Below, piece after piece: positions 1-11,700 of a DNA stretch of 64,000 bases. Numbering within the stretch: position 1 is the stretch's first letter; each line of letters begins with the position of its first letter. The position numbers were made by a program, and so were the translations under genes. The notes beneath the pieces are model-generated. The model saw only the letters and a list, made by a program, of their open reading frames with translations. It was not told the origin of the DNA and made no database searches. This stretch comes from Cinnamomum chago (Eukaryota; Streptophyta; Magnoliopsida; Laurales; Lauraceae), in contig CP142458.1 in assembly GCA_038049695.1 (NCBI GenBank), forward strand, positions 58,809,501 through 58,873,500, written 5' to 3'.

Positions 1-161
1 TTTTGTATATCCATAGAAGTCATGGTGTTGCCACAAACAATCAACCACGAAATTTAAGGTATGGAATAAATCACATTACTGCTTGATATTTATTATTATC
101 ATTTTTATTACCTAAGTCAATTTGGATGCATAGTAGGTGTACAATATCTCAATTAGACCAA

Positions 162-449
162 GATGATGAGAAGGTAACGAGAGGTACTCGCGTAAGGAAA
201 AGATTGCTCCTGGATGAAGCTAATATAAAGCCAGTAACAGTTTTTGAGGATGAATAAGACGATGAGAAGGTAACGAGAAGTAATTGCATAAGAAAGAGAA
301 TGTTCATGAATGAAGTTGATATAAACCCATCAATAGTCCTTGGGGATGATCAAGATAATGAGAAGGCAACGAGAGGTAATGGTGTAAAGAAGAGATTGTT
401 CATGAATGAAGCTGATATAAACCCATCAATAGTCGTTGAGGATGAAGTC
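162..449 (+). repeat. 96-bp tandem repeat, three copies, coding-like
   Basis: Three adjacent copies start at about 162, 258 and 354, exactly 96 bp apart. Each begins with a GATGATGAGAAGG-like stretch. The unit is 32 codons and keeps one frame; the last two copies both read an ...NEADINPSI-like segment. The first copy ends in an in-frame TAA (about 255). The array runs into the MULE transposase region and is probably its N-terminal repeat, now broken. Confidence 0.75.
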
Positions 450-528
450 AGTCTTTTTCCAATTACTAAATCCAATAGGTTAGCACTAAAACTTTTTAAA
501 TTTAGTTTTTAAATATTTTTTTCTATTT

Positions 529-2450
529 ATGATTGATCTTCCACTATGCAGGTTTGATTTGTCTGGTACTGAACCTATTCAGTTCGATTTAAACAGTCCC
601 CTAACATATGCTACTCCCCCACCATGTGAATCCCAGCATTTTGTTATACAAGAATACGGAGCATGTGTCGCAGAAGTTAATGGAGAGAAATCTAATGCAA
701 TACAAGACAATAATATTATTGACACTTTGATTCCGGATCTGGAGCACACTGATGATGAGCATGTAGAGAATTCCCATGACATGTGGAAGGGAAGACAATT
801 TCCAGATCGTGATTCATTCATAGAAACCTTGGCAAAATTTGCAATGTACGAAAATTTTGTTATTAAGCCTCTGCAAACGAGCAAGATAGAAGTCACTGCA
901 AGGTGTGTTGATCCTACTTGTCCATGGCGTATCCACGCTTCGATTGTGGCTTCTGAACCACAATTTCAAGTGAGGACATATAACAGCAGTCACTGTTGTT
1001 CAAAGCCAGCGATGGGGATGGGACATAGACAAGCTACATCGATTTTAGTCGCTAAGTGGATCAAGGAGCGGCTTCGACACCATCCGTCGTACACACCGAA
1101 GGAAATTATAACTGACTTTCAATTGGAATTTGGTGTTTTACTTAGTTACAGGAAGGCATGGAAAGCGAAAGAAATTGCAATGCTTGATATTAGGGGTTCT
1201 TCAGTGTTTTGCCCCACTATTGCCTTGAGGTGCAGAGGACAAATCCTGGCAATGTAACGGTGTTGATTAAGGAAGATGATGATTCGTTCTTAAGATTTTT
1301 TTGGGCATTTGGGTCAAGCATACAATCATTTCGTTCATCCCTAAGACCATTAGTTGCTGTCGATGGTGCCCATCTTCGCGGAAAATATCCTGGAGTCTTA
1401 CTCACAGCCGTTACTTATGATGGAGACCGCAAACTCTTTCCGCTCGCATTTGCCGTAGCTGAAATTGAGCGATAAGATTCTTGGGAGTGGTTCCTTGCTG
1501 CATTTTCTATCGCATTTTGCCCCACACAGAATTTGACCATTGTCTCTGACCGGCAAAAAGGACTTGTGCAAGCTGTTTCGAATAGGTTCCCAATTGCATA
1601 TCATTGTCATTGCGTACGACATGTTGCACAAAATATAGCCGAAAGATTCAAGGATAAAGCTATCGTGGCTAAGTTCTGGAGAGCGGCAAAAACGTACAGA
1701 GCATGCGAGTATGAGAAAGAGATGGCTGACATAAGAATTGTTTCAGATGAAGCATATAAGTACATTGACAGCATCCCAAGAGAGCAGTGGGCAAATGCAT
1801 TTGTAAGGGGCGGACGTTATGATATGGTCACTCAGAACATTGCTGAATGTATGAATGCTTTGCTGAAGGAAGTGAGGGAATTTCCTATAACGAAACAAGT
1901 TAAAGCGATATGCGCCAAACTGATGGAGTTTTTTGAAGATTGACGCTTGAAATCACAATTGTTGGAAACAAGGATGACCCATTATGCTGAGAAGGTCATA
2001 AACAGGGAGTTGGAACGTTCACGTAGATTGGGAGTGCATCCAGCTAGTCAATGGGAATTTCAGGTTCATTCACCTGGTGAGTATGTAGAATTCATTTTGT
2101 TTGACAAACATTCTTGTACCTATCGGAAGTGGGACATACTTGGGATCCCATGTTCTCATGCCTTAGCGGTAATCAAGGCCAGAGGTCTCGACCCATACAA
2201 CTTTTGTCAGCATTGGTTCAGTAGAGACACATATCGACAAACATACAGTTATGTTTTGAATGCAATACGAGATATAAGGCAATGGGAGTAAAGAAGCAAT
2301 GTGCGGGTGTTACCACCCCATGTAATAAGACAACTCGGCCGACCCAAGAAGAATAGAATTCGTACGGAAGGCTGACAAAGGAATCCAGTCACATGTTCCC
2401 GCTGTCGAGGAAAGGGTCATAATCGTCAAACATGTCGTAATCCACCGGCT
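529..2450 (+). pseudogene. MULE (MuDR/MURA-type) transposase, broken
   Basis: Remnant of a Mutator-like DDE transposase. The piece at 529-1257 holds the acidic N-terminus and the MuDR DNA-binding region (FVIKPLQTSK, then C-x4-C-x-WR). A frame change near 1210-1260 leads into the catalytic part: VAVDGAHLRGKYPG carries the first Asp, SDRQKGL the second, and NIAECMNALL the usual Glu region. A SWIM zinc finger follows (CTYRKW, GIPCSHAL). In another frame a CCHC knuckle (C-x2-C-x4-H-x4-C) lies at 2394-2435. In-frame stops occur at 1473-1475, 1941-1943 and 2289-2291, and there are frameshifts near 1230 and 2295, so no active enzyme can be made. Domain order is that of plant MURA proteins. The family call is sure; the exact ends are not. 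Confidence 0.9.
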
Positions 2451-2932
2451 CAAGATTAATGCCATTTCATTCATACAGAAAGTTTGTAGGATTTGGTGAT
2501 GATCATTATTTAGGATTTAGTGATGATCATTATTTATAGTAACTACTTTTGTAACAAGAAGACAATATCTGATTTACTTTTGTAACTACTTTTTTTTCTC
2601 TATGTAACAGATGCTAGTGCATAATTATCAACTTTGTTCGTTACTTGCTGTATATATGGGAAACAAGCATCATTAGGGTCTTTTTTGTAATAATATTTTT
2701 GTAAAAGATAACCAGTTAATTTAACATTGATACCCTGAGGGTGTAGGTAATATAAAGCAAAGAATGTTTGATATGCTAAGTCAGATTTAGTTCATTAGAT
2801 AATAGTGTTCAGAATGTTTAACCAAAACATAAATATGAAGAAGATAATATATATATATATATATATATTGTTGTACATAGTCATGGATAACAAATAGAAA
2901 AGCATCCAAAAAAAAAGAAGGAAGAAGGCGCT
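2451..2932. other. AT-rich spacer, no gene seen
   Basis: No coding sequence was recognised. It holds a 24-bp tandem duplication (2488-2536, AGGATTT...ATCATTATTT) and a (TA)n run near 2850-2869. It separates the + strand transposase from the - strand transposon protein, so the two converge here. Confidence 0.6.
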
Positions 2933-3937
2933 TCATTGACGACGAAGGTGTTTGAACATTTCCGTCAGCTGATTACTAATGTCGGAAAAACCAGTTGCCA
3001 CCATTTCCTCCAGTTGTTCTATCTGGAAAGACTAATCAGACACTGCATGTTCAACCGCAAGGAGCCTATCTTCAATGGAATCCCCCTCTGCATCGTCAGC
3101 TTCGACTGGGGCTTGCCCCCTTTGAGGACGTCAACGCACATGTGTATCAGACATTGCTCGGGTTCTACCATTTATTTTCTGTCTTCGAGCGACAGGCAAT
3201 TCATGGGTGTACGCTTAACAACCGGCCTCAATCATCATTTTGCAGATCATTGCACCAAATGGAAGACTGAGTTTCCGTGGTTCATTGTAAATTCGCAGCA
3301 TTGATTCAAGTATCGTTAGTGGAATGTCCACAGAGTTGCCTGTGCCTAAGCAGTAGAGAAGGAAAGCCTGAGGATAGAGAAGATGAGATTGATGGCTTGT
3401 AGGCTCAATGTTATGGCAGACAAATGTGTTAAGCAACCGGTAATCAGTGGTTAGACCGGATATGGACATAACAGGAGTATTCCATATAGTAGGTTCACCA
3501 CATAAAACGGTAGCCACCTTGTTTGCTTGTATCTCAATGTAGTCCGGATCAGGGAATGGATAAAATCTCGCAGCAGGTCTCCGAAGATCGAGTAAAGTGG
3601 CAATCTTATCTACATCCACATGCAGTGTGTTACCCCGGACGTAGGTCTTGAAATCAGTACTTGAAACATCAAAGATATTGCAATAAAACTCCCATACCCA
3701 ATCCTCAAAGCATTCATCAATCAAGTTCATTAGAATTATACAGCGATTAAGATAAAACCAGTGCAAAAACCTTGTACCGGTGAGATCTGACTACACAACT
3801 AGTCTCTCAAATATCATTGTACAATTGATGAAGCTTGATTGAAAATGTTGAGCACTCACATCATCCTTGAACCGTTCAGTATTGAATCGAGAGGAAGACC
3901 CAGTTGGTGTCTTTCCCTTAAAAGTTTTAGGAGGCAT
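2933..3937 (-). pseudogene. Putative plant transposon protein (Transposase_32-like), broken
   Basis: On the minus strand an ATG at 3937 opens MPPKTFKGKTPTGSSSRF, and the frame runs with one stop (TAG at 3791-3793) into WVWEFYCNIFD, YVRGNTLHVD and the conserved C-terminal pattern NIEPTSHQS...FLLYCLGTG...LPFGAMI. This resembles the putative plant transposon protein domain PF20167, often found beside Ulp1-type genes in plant elements. After a stop at 3215, a shifted frame gives an acidic, coiled-coil-like tail (EDRLLAVEHAVSD, then QIEQLEEMV) ending near 2933 with another stop. The biochemical function of this family is not established. The stops and frame change make this a pseudogene. Confidence 0.7.
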
Positions 3938-4361
3938 GCTGTACATGGAGAGTCAGAGAGAAAAATAAACACACAAATAATGTTGTGCATAGAAAAGTAA
4001 CGGAGCATGAAAACACATGCTGTACATGGAGAATCCCCCAGTATCTAAGAAAACACAAACTACACGAGTAAATAAACTATATCAGTGAAAGTGATTGAAA
4101 AAATAATAATAAAACCCATAAGAGAAGACGATCATACCTATGAGAAGATGAGTGAAGAAAAACAACAGAAAGTAAAGTGATGAGGAGGAACGAGATAAGG
4201 AGGGTGGGTATAAATAAATTAGTTGTTGATTGCAGGAGTGGGTATGGAAATTTACTGCAGTAGGCAAGAGTGGGTAGGAGAATTCAGTGAGGTGGGTGAG
4301 AAAATTCAGTGCAGAGAGGGGACGAAAATACCCCTTGTGCCTTTTACGAATATCCCCGGAA
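3938..4361. other. Upstream region of the minus-strand transposon protein
   Basis: No gene was recognised. It is the likely 5' leader and promoter side of the reading frame that begins at 3937. It has short duplications such as a repeated GCTGTACATGGAGA (around 3938 and 4019) and GTGGGTA motifs near 4200-4300. Confidence 0.5.
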
Positions 4362-4553
4362 CCTCGCTATAGTGAGGATTTTATGGCAGAATGTCGCTAT
4401 AGCAACTGTCTGGCTATAGCCAGGACTATCCTGGTTATAGTGAGAGTCTGGCTATAGCCAGGAAGCCCACTGCACACCTAGCGTGGAAGGGCATATAAAG
4501 TGTTTTAATCCCTGTTTCTCGCTATAGCGAGTAAGGATCTGGCTATAGCGAGG
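4362..4553. repeat. Cluster of seven CTATAG-cored palindromes
   Basis: Seven variants of one short palindrome lie in under 200 bp: 4362-4377, 4393-4405, 4410-4423, 4430-4444, 4448-4461, 4518-4531 and 4539-4553. CTGGCTATAGCCAG (twice) and CTCGCTATAGCGAG (once) are perfect 14-bp palindromes. Others are half of each type, for example CTGGCTATAGCGAGG. They lie 0.4-0.6 kb upstream of the ATG of the minus-strand transposon protein. Such clusters often sit in subterminal regions of DNA transposons as transposase sites; that role is inferred here. Confidence 0.8.
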
Positions 4554-5002
4554 CATGACTCTGTCCTCTAAGGAAAAATGCAATATTTGGCTGATAATAT
4601 CATAAAAATAAAAAAAAATTAAATTATAAAATTATTTTTTTGTCATTATTTTTTGTCATTCTTTTCATTAAATTATTATGATATTATAAAAATATCCTAT
4701 CTTTAGTCATATTTATCACACCTGGCTAAAGGATATATGCCATTGTTGATATAGTAAGTCACCTTCAACAGTCACCTACCAGAACAACGAATGTTGATTA
4801 AATCAAAACAAAATGAAACTAAAGAAAATCAAAATGAAAGGTACATTGAAAAAACATGTAAAAACATATATAATAAAAACCTATACACTGTTATTTACAA
4901 AATAATGACCCGACATCAAATAGCATACTGAACCTATCATATACAAAAACTCCATACAACCCTTTATACAAAAACTCCATAGAACCCCTAACTATTCTCT
5001 CA
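4554..5002. other. AT-rich spacer, no gene seen
   Basis: Strongly AT-rich with runs of A and T. No reading frame or repeat of note was recognised. It probably includes the 3' side of the minus-strand Ulp1 remnant. Confidence 0.5.
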
Positions 5003-5657
5003 TCATGGCTGCCCTCTATCATCATCATCTGGTTGCCCTCTATCATCATCATCTATCGTACATTCGAGGAAACCGTTATTTTCCCATTGCTTGTAATATA
5101 TGTCATATATGATTTTTTGTCTGTAAAACCACATGTCGCTCTGTGTGAACTGCATGGGTCGGCCAAGTAATAGATGCTCAGCATATGCCATCACAAACAC
5201 TCCAGAATCATCCCTGCACAAAGTTTCGCATATAAGAACATGCATCCCATCATCCAATAATGCAAACATCCAACATTTGCAATTTAAACTCACGTATTAT
5301 CTTGTTTAGGACATGCATAAGGTATAATTGGCCATTGTGCAGGATCGTCCCAACCAAGTTGGGAGAAAGAACCGCTAATGAATGAAACCTGTACAATGAG
5401 ATTACATATGTCAATACACAAGGACGTGATATTCTAAAATGTATAATAAATAAATATATATATTTAAGTAGAGATACACTTACAAAATGGCGAGTATATT
5501 TCCAGTCAGCACCGGTATCCATACTGTTATAAAACTCCCATTTTTCTCTTTTTGGATATCCAACTAGGAGGAAAAAATGTGATTGATGCCAGATTGGAAA
5601 AAATAGCTTTTGATATTCACTATACTCTCTAAGCCGCTCATTCCAAATGCAATACAA
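5003..5657 (-). pseudogene. Ulp1-type (C48) cysteine protease remnant with lost triad
   Basis: Three exons can be read on the minus strand: about 5657-5485, 5388-5294 and 5213-5003, with GTAAGT and GTGAGT donors and CAG acceptors in matching phase. Exon 1 gives LFFPIWHQSHFFLLVGYP and KWEFYNSMD, matching the His and Asp regions of Ulp1/SENP proteases (PF02902). Exons 2-3 join as ACPKQDNTDDSGVFVMAYA, matching the family's Q-x-N-x-x-D-C-G block. The His and Gln are present. The catalytic Cys is Ser (TCT at 5206-5204) and the Asp region has Asn (AAC at 5528-5526). The C-terminus has two DDDDRGQP copies. It lies on the same strand just downstream of the PMD gene and may be its last exons. It would be inactive as a protease. 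Confidence 0.75.
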
Positions 5658-5887
5658 TAATAATGATAGAATATGTCACTAAGATTTGCATCTGATGATA
5701 TTCACTATACTCTCTAAGATTTGCATCTGATGATAGAATATGTAAATATTAGTTCCTAACAAAGTAATGTATCAATATCACGGAGTAACGTGTTATTAAA
5801 AAAAAAGAAAAAAAAACGACGTAATGTCTCAATAAAAAAATTTAATGCTTACGCCACTAATTAGCTTAATGTTGCAGCTAGAATTAC
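5658..5887. repeat. Possible intron between PMD and Ulp1 exons, with a small duplication
   Basis: A stretch reading GATTTGCATCTGATGATA appears twice around 5680-5740, along with two copies of ATTCACTATACTCTCTAAG (about 5617-5636 and 5700-5719), so the Ulp1 exon edge has been partly duplicated. Minus-strand splice signals border it (GTAATT at 5887-5882), so it may be an intron. Confidence 0.5.
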
Positions 5888-7368
5888 CTGTTGGACTGCA
5901 TGTTCATATTGTGGATTTCTCCTCCCTTGTGGTGGCCGCCCGACACGCATTCTAGTGATACGGTGGTACCAAGCAAAGTACTCATTAGAATGTCTACCGA
6001 CCAAGTCATCGTACTCGCCATCGATAACTAACGACACTCTATTTTGCCATGCTTGTACTTGTTGTTTAAGCTTAACTCTATAATCAATTGTAACACTAGA
6101 TGTTTTTTCATCTCTCCAGGGAGTTGGATGGAGTGGTGGAGGTAAGATTTGTCTCCAACCAAATTGTTTCATTACACGATCCGCATTGTGAGGTTCAAAA
6201 ATTGAGTAAAAGATCATTTCCGTGCATGCTGAAAAGAGACAACTGTCTACTTCTGACACGTGTTCAATCAATTCTTCAGCAAATTGGAGGTAAGGCTGCC
6301 ACTCAAACTGCACCCATATTTTCATTATTCCATATTAAGAGGAAAAATGGATAAGAACAAAAAGATAATTGAAAGAACTTACCTGATCAATGCCTTGCTG
6401 ATCGAGTTGTTGACGAGTCTCTTCAACAGTAGTCAACGAAAAGTGATTTTGCAGTCTTTTTTCCCACATTTTAAAAAGTGGGAACTCGAATTTGATAGAG
6501 TCCATATTTTGTTTAATTGGACGTTCAATTTTCATTCGGGAATATACCCATATCTGTTGAAATATAATCAATTCATAAACTTTCCATTTCAATATTTGTT
6601 GTAATTAAGCAATATATAGTTATTACTTACCTGCAGAAGTTGGAGGGCCCCACATATTGTTCTTATCCCATCCTTCACACGAGTGGCTTTGGACAGTGTT
6701 CTGTATTAATTTGCAAGGCAAGCAGGAGCCCATGCATACACTTGGAAGGTTTCAAATAATTCAAGGAGGTAGGCAGGCCCCCTTGACCCCGACGTAAACC
6801 CACAAATATGGGTTGAAACAAGGCAAAAGAGATATGCCCTAGTATACCTATTGATATCCTCTTCAGTCGCATTCTCTAGGGGCTCAGCAAAGTTTTTATG
6901 AAACCATGTCAATTTGAGTTGTGCACCCTCGATGTGCGTGGGTTTAGGCACCTTTCCTAAGAGTGCATTGCATACATCCTCAATGATGGGTCTCTTCGTG
7001 TATGTACGACCTATAACCGGTGGACCATCAATGGGTAGCCCATAAATATATGCCACATCTTCAAGTGTAATAGTGGCCTCCCCGGAGAAAAAATGAAATG
7101 TATTTGTCTCTGGCCTCCACCTTTCAATTAATGCACTTATCAAAGCATGGTCGATTCGCATATGGCAAATCTGCGATAGATGGTGGAGGCCAGTCCTTTT
7201 CACAATGTTGCATTGCTTGTCATCTAATTTCCAAAATCCACTCTTAGGATTAGCTGGAATGCATCGATAAACACCGGGTTCCTTGCCATTCCATATTGAC
7301 GTGGATACGTGATTTTCTTGTTCCAATAATACAGATGAATCAATTGGACCGGGTTGAAATGGTTCCAT
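5888..7368 (-). pseudogene. Plant mobile domain (PMD / MAIN-like) protein, one in-frame stop
   Basis: Three exons were read on the minus strand: 7368-6631, 6553-6383 and 6307-5888 (246, 57 and 140 codons, all phase 0, with GTAAGT or GTAATT donors). The first holds the PMD core: HLSQICHMRIDHALISALIE, RWRPETNTFHFFSGEATITL, EDVAYIYGLPIDGPPVIG and ALQLLQ at its end. The second continues IWVYSRMK, and the third FEWQPYL and NADRVMKQFG. This order is that of MAIN/MAIL1-type proteins (PF10536), known both as host factors in gene silencing and as cargo of Mutator-like elements. One stop (TAA, 6706-6708) breaks exon 1 at LAN-stop-YRTL; otherwise the frame is open over 443 codons. With transposon genes around it, a transposon-borne copy is more likely than a host gene. 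Confidence 0.85.
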
Positions 7369-8293
7369 CTGCCAAGCATTAATTGAATTAGGTGGAAATA
7401 ATAACTGAGTAAAAATAGAATGCAATTTAACAGCCAATCTAACATAAAAAAAAAAAAAAAAAAAACAATCTATCATAATCAACTCAGACATCAGAATAGT
7501 AGTGCTATGACAGTCATTTTCATATTGCAAAAAAAGATTATAAGAAATATAAAGTAGAGATCCAAAGTAGATTTTAAATCTGGTCTTTAGTTCTCTTAAC
7601 GCTTGCTATGAAGTTTACCAAGAGTTGGTTACCAATTTATTGGATTAATTTTGAATGAAGTAGCATTCAAACTACCCTATCCTACTTGAAAAGTTTTAAT
7701 CGGCCGATATACCATTTTGTGAGTATTCAACCTTTCAAGCCTGAAAGTAAAACATGGAAAGCAACTAAGTTTTTCATGGAAAAATGGTAAAATAAGCAAA
7801 CAACAGCATCACTACCAAATTCTTTTCAAGGGATCTACAATTAGTAGAAGAAAAATAACATTCGTACATGACATGATGCAACCCCAAAATAACAATAAAA
7901 CCCCAAATGCCCAGGACAAGCCCCAAAAAAAGACCAAAACAAATACAGAGATAAAAAAAAAAAACAATACTTCTTCACCATACCTTAACCTACTGACGGG
8001 TAGGTATATTTGTAAAATCCTACACAGTTGAAAATCCACGAGCTTGCAGCTTTAAGAAGGAAAATGGAGTGGATGGCTATATTCCTGCAGTATCCATAAC
8101 AAGACGATGAGAAGAAGAAAGGAAAAACTTTTGGAAGATCAAAGAAGAAGATGATTACAGTAAAAGTAAAAGTGGGTTTTACCTGGGGATGAAAGGAGAA
8201 AGGAGAAAGGAGAACGGTAAAGATTTTGAAAAAATATCCTTTGCAGAGGATATCTATCGGTGAAATATCCTACAATTGTGAGATATCGAACCC
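7369..8293. other. Upstream region of the PMD gene
   Basis: No further coding exon was identified. It includes a run of about 21 A (about 7445-7465, + strand) and other homopolymers. Probable promoter and leader of the minus-strand PMD gene; a (GGAGAAA)n-like purine stretch lies at 8185-8215. Confidence 0.45.
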
Positions 8294-8370
8294 TGGGATA
8301 TCCCACTGGCGTTAGATATATAATCCTGGGATAAATCTGGGATATCCCAGTGGGTTAGGATATCGCATGG
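8294..8370. repeat. Cluster of GATATC-cored palindromes
   Basis: TGGGATATCCCA at 8294-8305 and the perfect 14-bp palindrome CTGGGATATCCCAG at 8337-8350, with further related GGATAT/ATATCC half sites from 8235 to 8365. They lie about 0.9 kb upstream of the PMD ATG. The design (a short perfect palindrome with several degenerate neighbours) parallels the CTATAG cluster at 4362-4553 although the sequence differs. It could mark the subterminal region of the element that carries the PMD gene. Confidence 0.7.
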
Positions 8371-8799
8371 AAAAGGGTAAAGTTGTCCTACTTTTGGTTT
8401 CTTTTGCTGTACGATCTGCTTGTGGGTAAATTTTCATTTTTGATCTTCTCATGGGCAATTGTGGAATTTAAGAATGTCCGTACGGTAATTTTTCCTTTTT
8501 AAATTGTAATGATATGTATAGAGAGAATTTGTATGGAAAAAATAAAAATGTGTGTGCTAGGAGAATTTCCCTTTAGCGAAAATAGAATGACAGAAAAGTC
8601 CTTTAAAAGCTTTTGAAATGCCCAAAATAACCTTGGTTTTTCCAATCCCAGCAGAAACAAAAACATTTTTAATCCCCCACTAAAAAACCCTTCTTCTCGT
8701 CGAGTCTCTTTTCCCACCAGGCACCAACACACAGCTTCTTCCCCCGCAACAACAAACATCACCAGTTGCTGCAGCTGCAGCACCACCGAAGGAAGACCC
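8371..8799. other. Promoter-side region of the BCCIP homologue
   Basis: No other gene was recognised. The right-hand part (8690-8799) is C-rich and probably the 5' leader of the plus-strand gene. No clear TATA box could be assigned. Confidence 0.4.
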
Positions 8800-11700
8800 A
8801 TGCCTCGCGGACTACCAAAACGGCGACGCTTCTCAAACCCCCGCCTGCTCGCCTTCTCTCCCTTTGCTCGCTCCATTGCTCGCTTGCAGTCCAACCGCCA
8901 CATCTCCCCTTCCGAACCCCACCACCGCAGGAAAACCTCACAATCCCATGGTAAAATGTCATTCATTCCTTCTCCTCTTACTCTCTAATTTCTAGGGTTT
9001 TAATTAGTAGTTCTCTATGGTTCATTTCATCTTTGTCACTGCTGCTGCTGATTGTTTGGAACTTGAAATGAAATGATGTGGGGGTGTTTGGAAATCAACA
9101 ATTTGTAACTGTATCTCAAATCTACAGACACTCCAATGTCAAAAATTTCATCTACTGCTACGGTTTTCATTCCAAAAGGTATCTTTTTTCAGGTAATGGT
9201 GCTTCAAACATCAAGATTGGACGGGTTGATGAAGAAAAGCATGATGTAAGTTTGTTTGATTTCATTTGTAATTTCTTGGGGATCATGTTTGGGTGTCTCA
9301 ATTACATGATTTTTAATGTTGTTTGATGTGTAATCGTTTTCCAAGAAACTAATGTGAAGTGTTCGGTGCAAACTTATATAGCCCTGTATCATGCATTTAT
9401 AAGATTCTTATTGTTCAAAATAAAGTCTTAGTTCTCCAAGATGGAGTATTTGTATCATTCTTATTGTTCAAAATAAAGTCTTAGTTCTCCAAGATGGAGT
9501 ATTTGTATCATTCTTATTGTTCAAAATAAAGTCTTAGTTCTCCAAGATGGAGTATTTGTATCATTCTTATTGTTCAAAATAAATCTTAGTTCTACGAAAT
9601 GGACACCTTACTTTTCACTCCCTTCCATGTTTTTGATTTGGCATTGGTCCCACCTTGTCATTGATCTGGATATGTTATTCGCCACTGGGTTTTATCCCCC
9701 TAAATCTGCATGAAATATATAGCCATTAAACTTTATAGAGAGGATAAATGGGGCTTATTGAGAAGCGTCTCTTTTTGTGGGATGCATGTTATAGGATTTG
9801 ATTTTTTCCTTAATAGAGCATCTGTCTGTGTCCCCATAGGAACACAATCACACTATCTCTTTCAGACACAAAAACGTGAAGACTTTAGTTTAATGCCCTT
9901 ATTTTAGAGACTTAGAATAAGATATACATGATTTTTCTATGGTTATTTGTAGAACTTTTCAAGATGAACCCATATTGACGGGATAAGGCTAGGATGATGA
10001 TGTTGATATATTCATTATTAGAATAAGATACGTTGTTTTTCTATGGTTATTTGTAGAACTTTTCAAGATGAACCCATATTGATGATATAAGCCTAAGATG
10101 ATGATGAAGTTGATATATCCATTAAACTTTGAGCCTAGGAAATAAGGGATGGGATCATTCGATCAGACTGATATTGGCCATGCCCCTCATTTAGATTCAA
10201 ACCTATTCATTCCCCTTCTTATTGTCATGCATTAAAGTGTGCCCCACCGGAAGTGAGCATTTATAGAGGAAAATACACCTGAGCATTGTGTACCCTGATT
10301 CCAAAACAAAATCATGTTGAAAGCCAATAAGCTGATCTGTATCACCAAGATGGTCTATGCGAGATTTTTACTTTTGAAAGGCACATTGACCGGTACTGAT
10401 GTTTGCACTTTTAAAAATCAAAATACGTGGCATTTGGTGATTCTAAGTGAAATGTATTTTTTTTAACCAAAAAAAGAAGAAGAAGAAAAAGTGAAATGGG
10501 TGTTTGACTGATATGCTTTTGTTTTCATTGGACTTTGACTGCATAGAAGGTTGTGGTCCAAGCGGATTTTGCATTCTTCGATCCCAAACCAGATGATTTT
10601 CATGGAGTAAAGATTCTGTTGCAGTCCTATCTAGACAATGAGCAGTGGGATTTAAGTGGTTTCGTCGACTTAATCTTGGGACAGACAACAGTTGGGACGG
10701 TAGTTAAGATCGAAGGCGAAGAAGATGATGGATTGTTTTCTGTCATCTCTGCTCTTAATTTGGGGCGTTATAAGGCAAGTGGTCTGTCTAGACTTGCTTT
10801 TTCATGTTTTCAGGTGTCGCTTTGAGATGCACCCATGCAGATAGGGCAGTACTTAATTGCACAACATGATCTCATATCTTTTTTTTTAGTCATTCTGTGG
10901 ACATTGATTTTGACAAACAATAAATGGGTGTGACATGTAATTTGATTGTAGATACTTGAATGACATTGAATAAAAATAAAAAAATTGAACTATTTGTACT
11001 GATGTTCATACCATCTAAATATATGAATTTCGACCAGAAGTCAATGTGTGCCTATTGTTGATGAGATGATTGTTGACAATAGTGATGGGGCCTGCTTAGG
11101 AAGGATAAAATTAGAAATGAGCGCTTTCGAAAGCATTTAGAGATAACGGCATCGGTAAGGAAAAGCTTCCGTTGCATGTTGCTTTTCGTTAAACCGGATA
11201 ACAGACAACAGTAATTAACTTGTAGTGGCCTTCTGTTACATGTTGCTTTTCGTTTAAGAAAAGCTTCCTTTGCTTTTTTAAATAAATAAATAAACACTTT
11301 GGAATTTTGTAGAGACAAAGCTCTTTGCCTCGGGAAAGGTGGGCGTCTATTATGGTTGATGCACACATTATATCTTGAGTGCCGACAATTCGTATCCAGC
11401 TTGATAGAAACATTGCATCCTTACTCCCCGATTTTGTAGGACAAGTGAATTACTGTTGAAAATCATAAGGACTTCAATTTTTGTCCCTGAAAAGGGGCCT
11501 ATGAATGGACTTATGACTGTACCAAATGTGCCCTAAGAATATGCCATTTATGACTGTCCTTGAAAAGAAGTGCTGTCCAATGGGCCTGTTTAGTTGATGT
11601 TTGGTGCGTGTCGTGTGTTTTGCCAAAAATATACCATTTTACATATTCCAATCTTCACAGAAACATCTGACATGATTTTGTAGCATAAGACAATGCTTCC

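Noticed and set aside
8499-8966. 155-codon open frame on the minus strand over the BCCIP first exon
   Set aside because: Antisense shadow of the GC-rich leader and exon 1; no family features.
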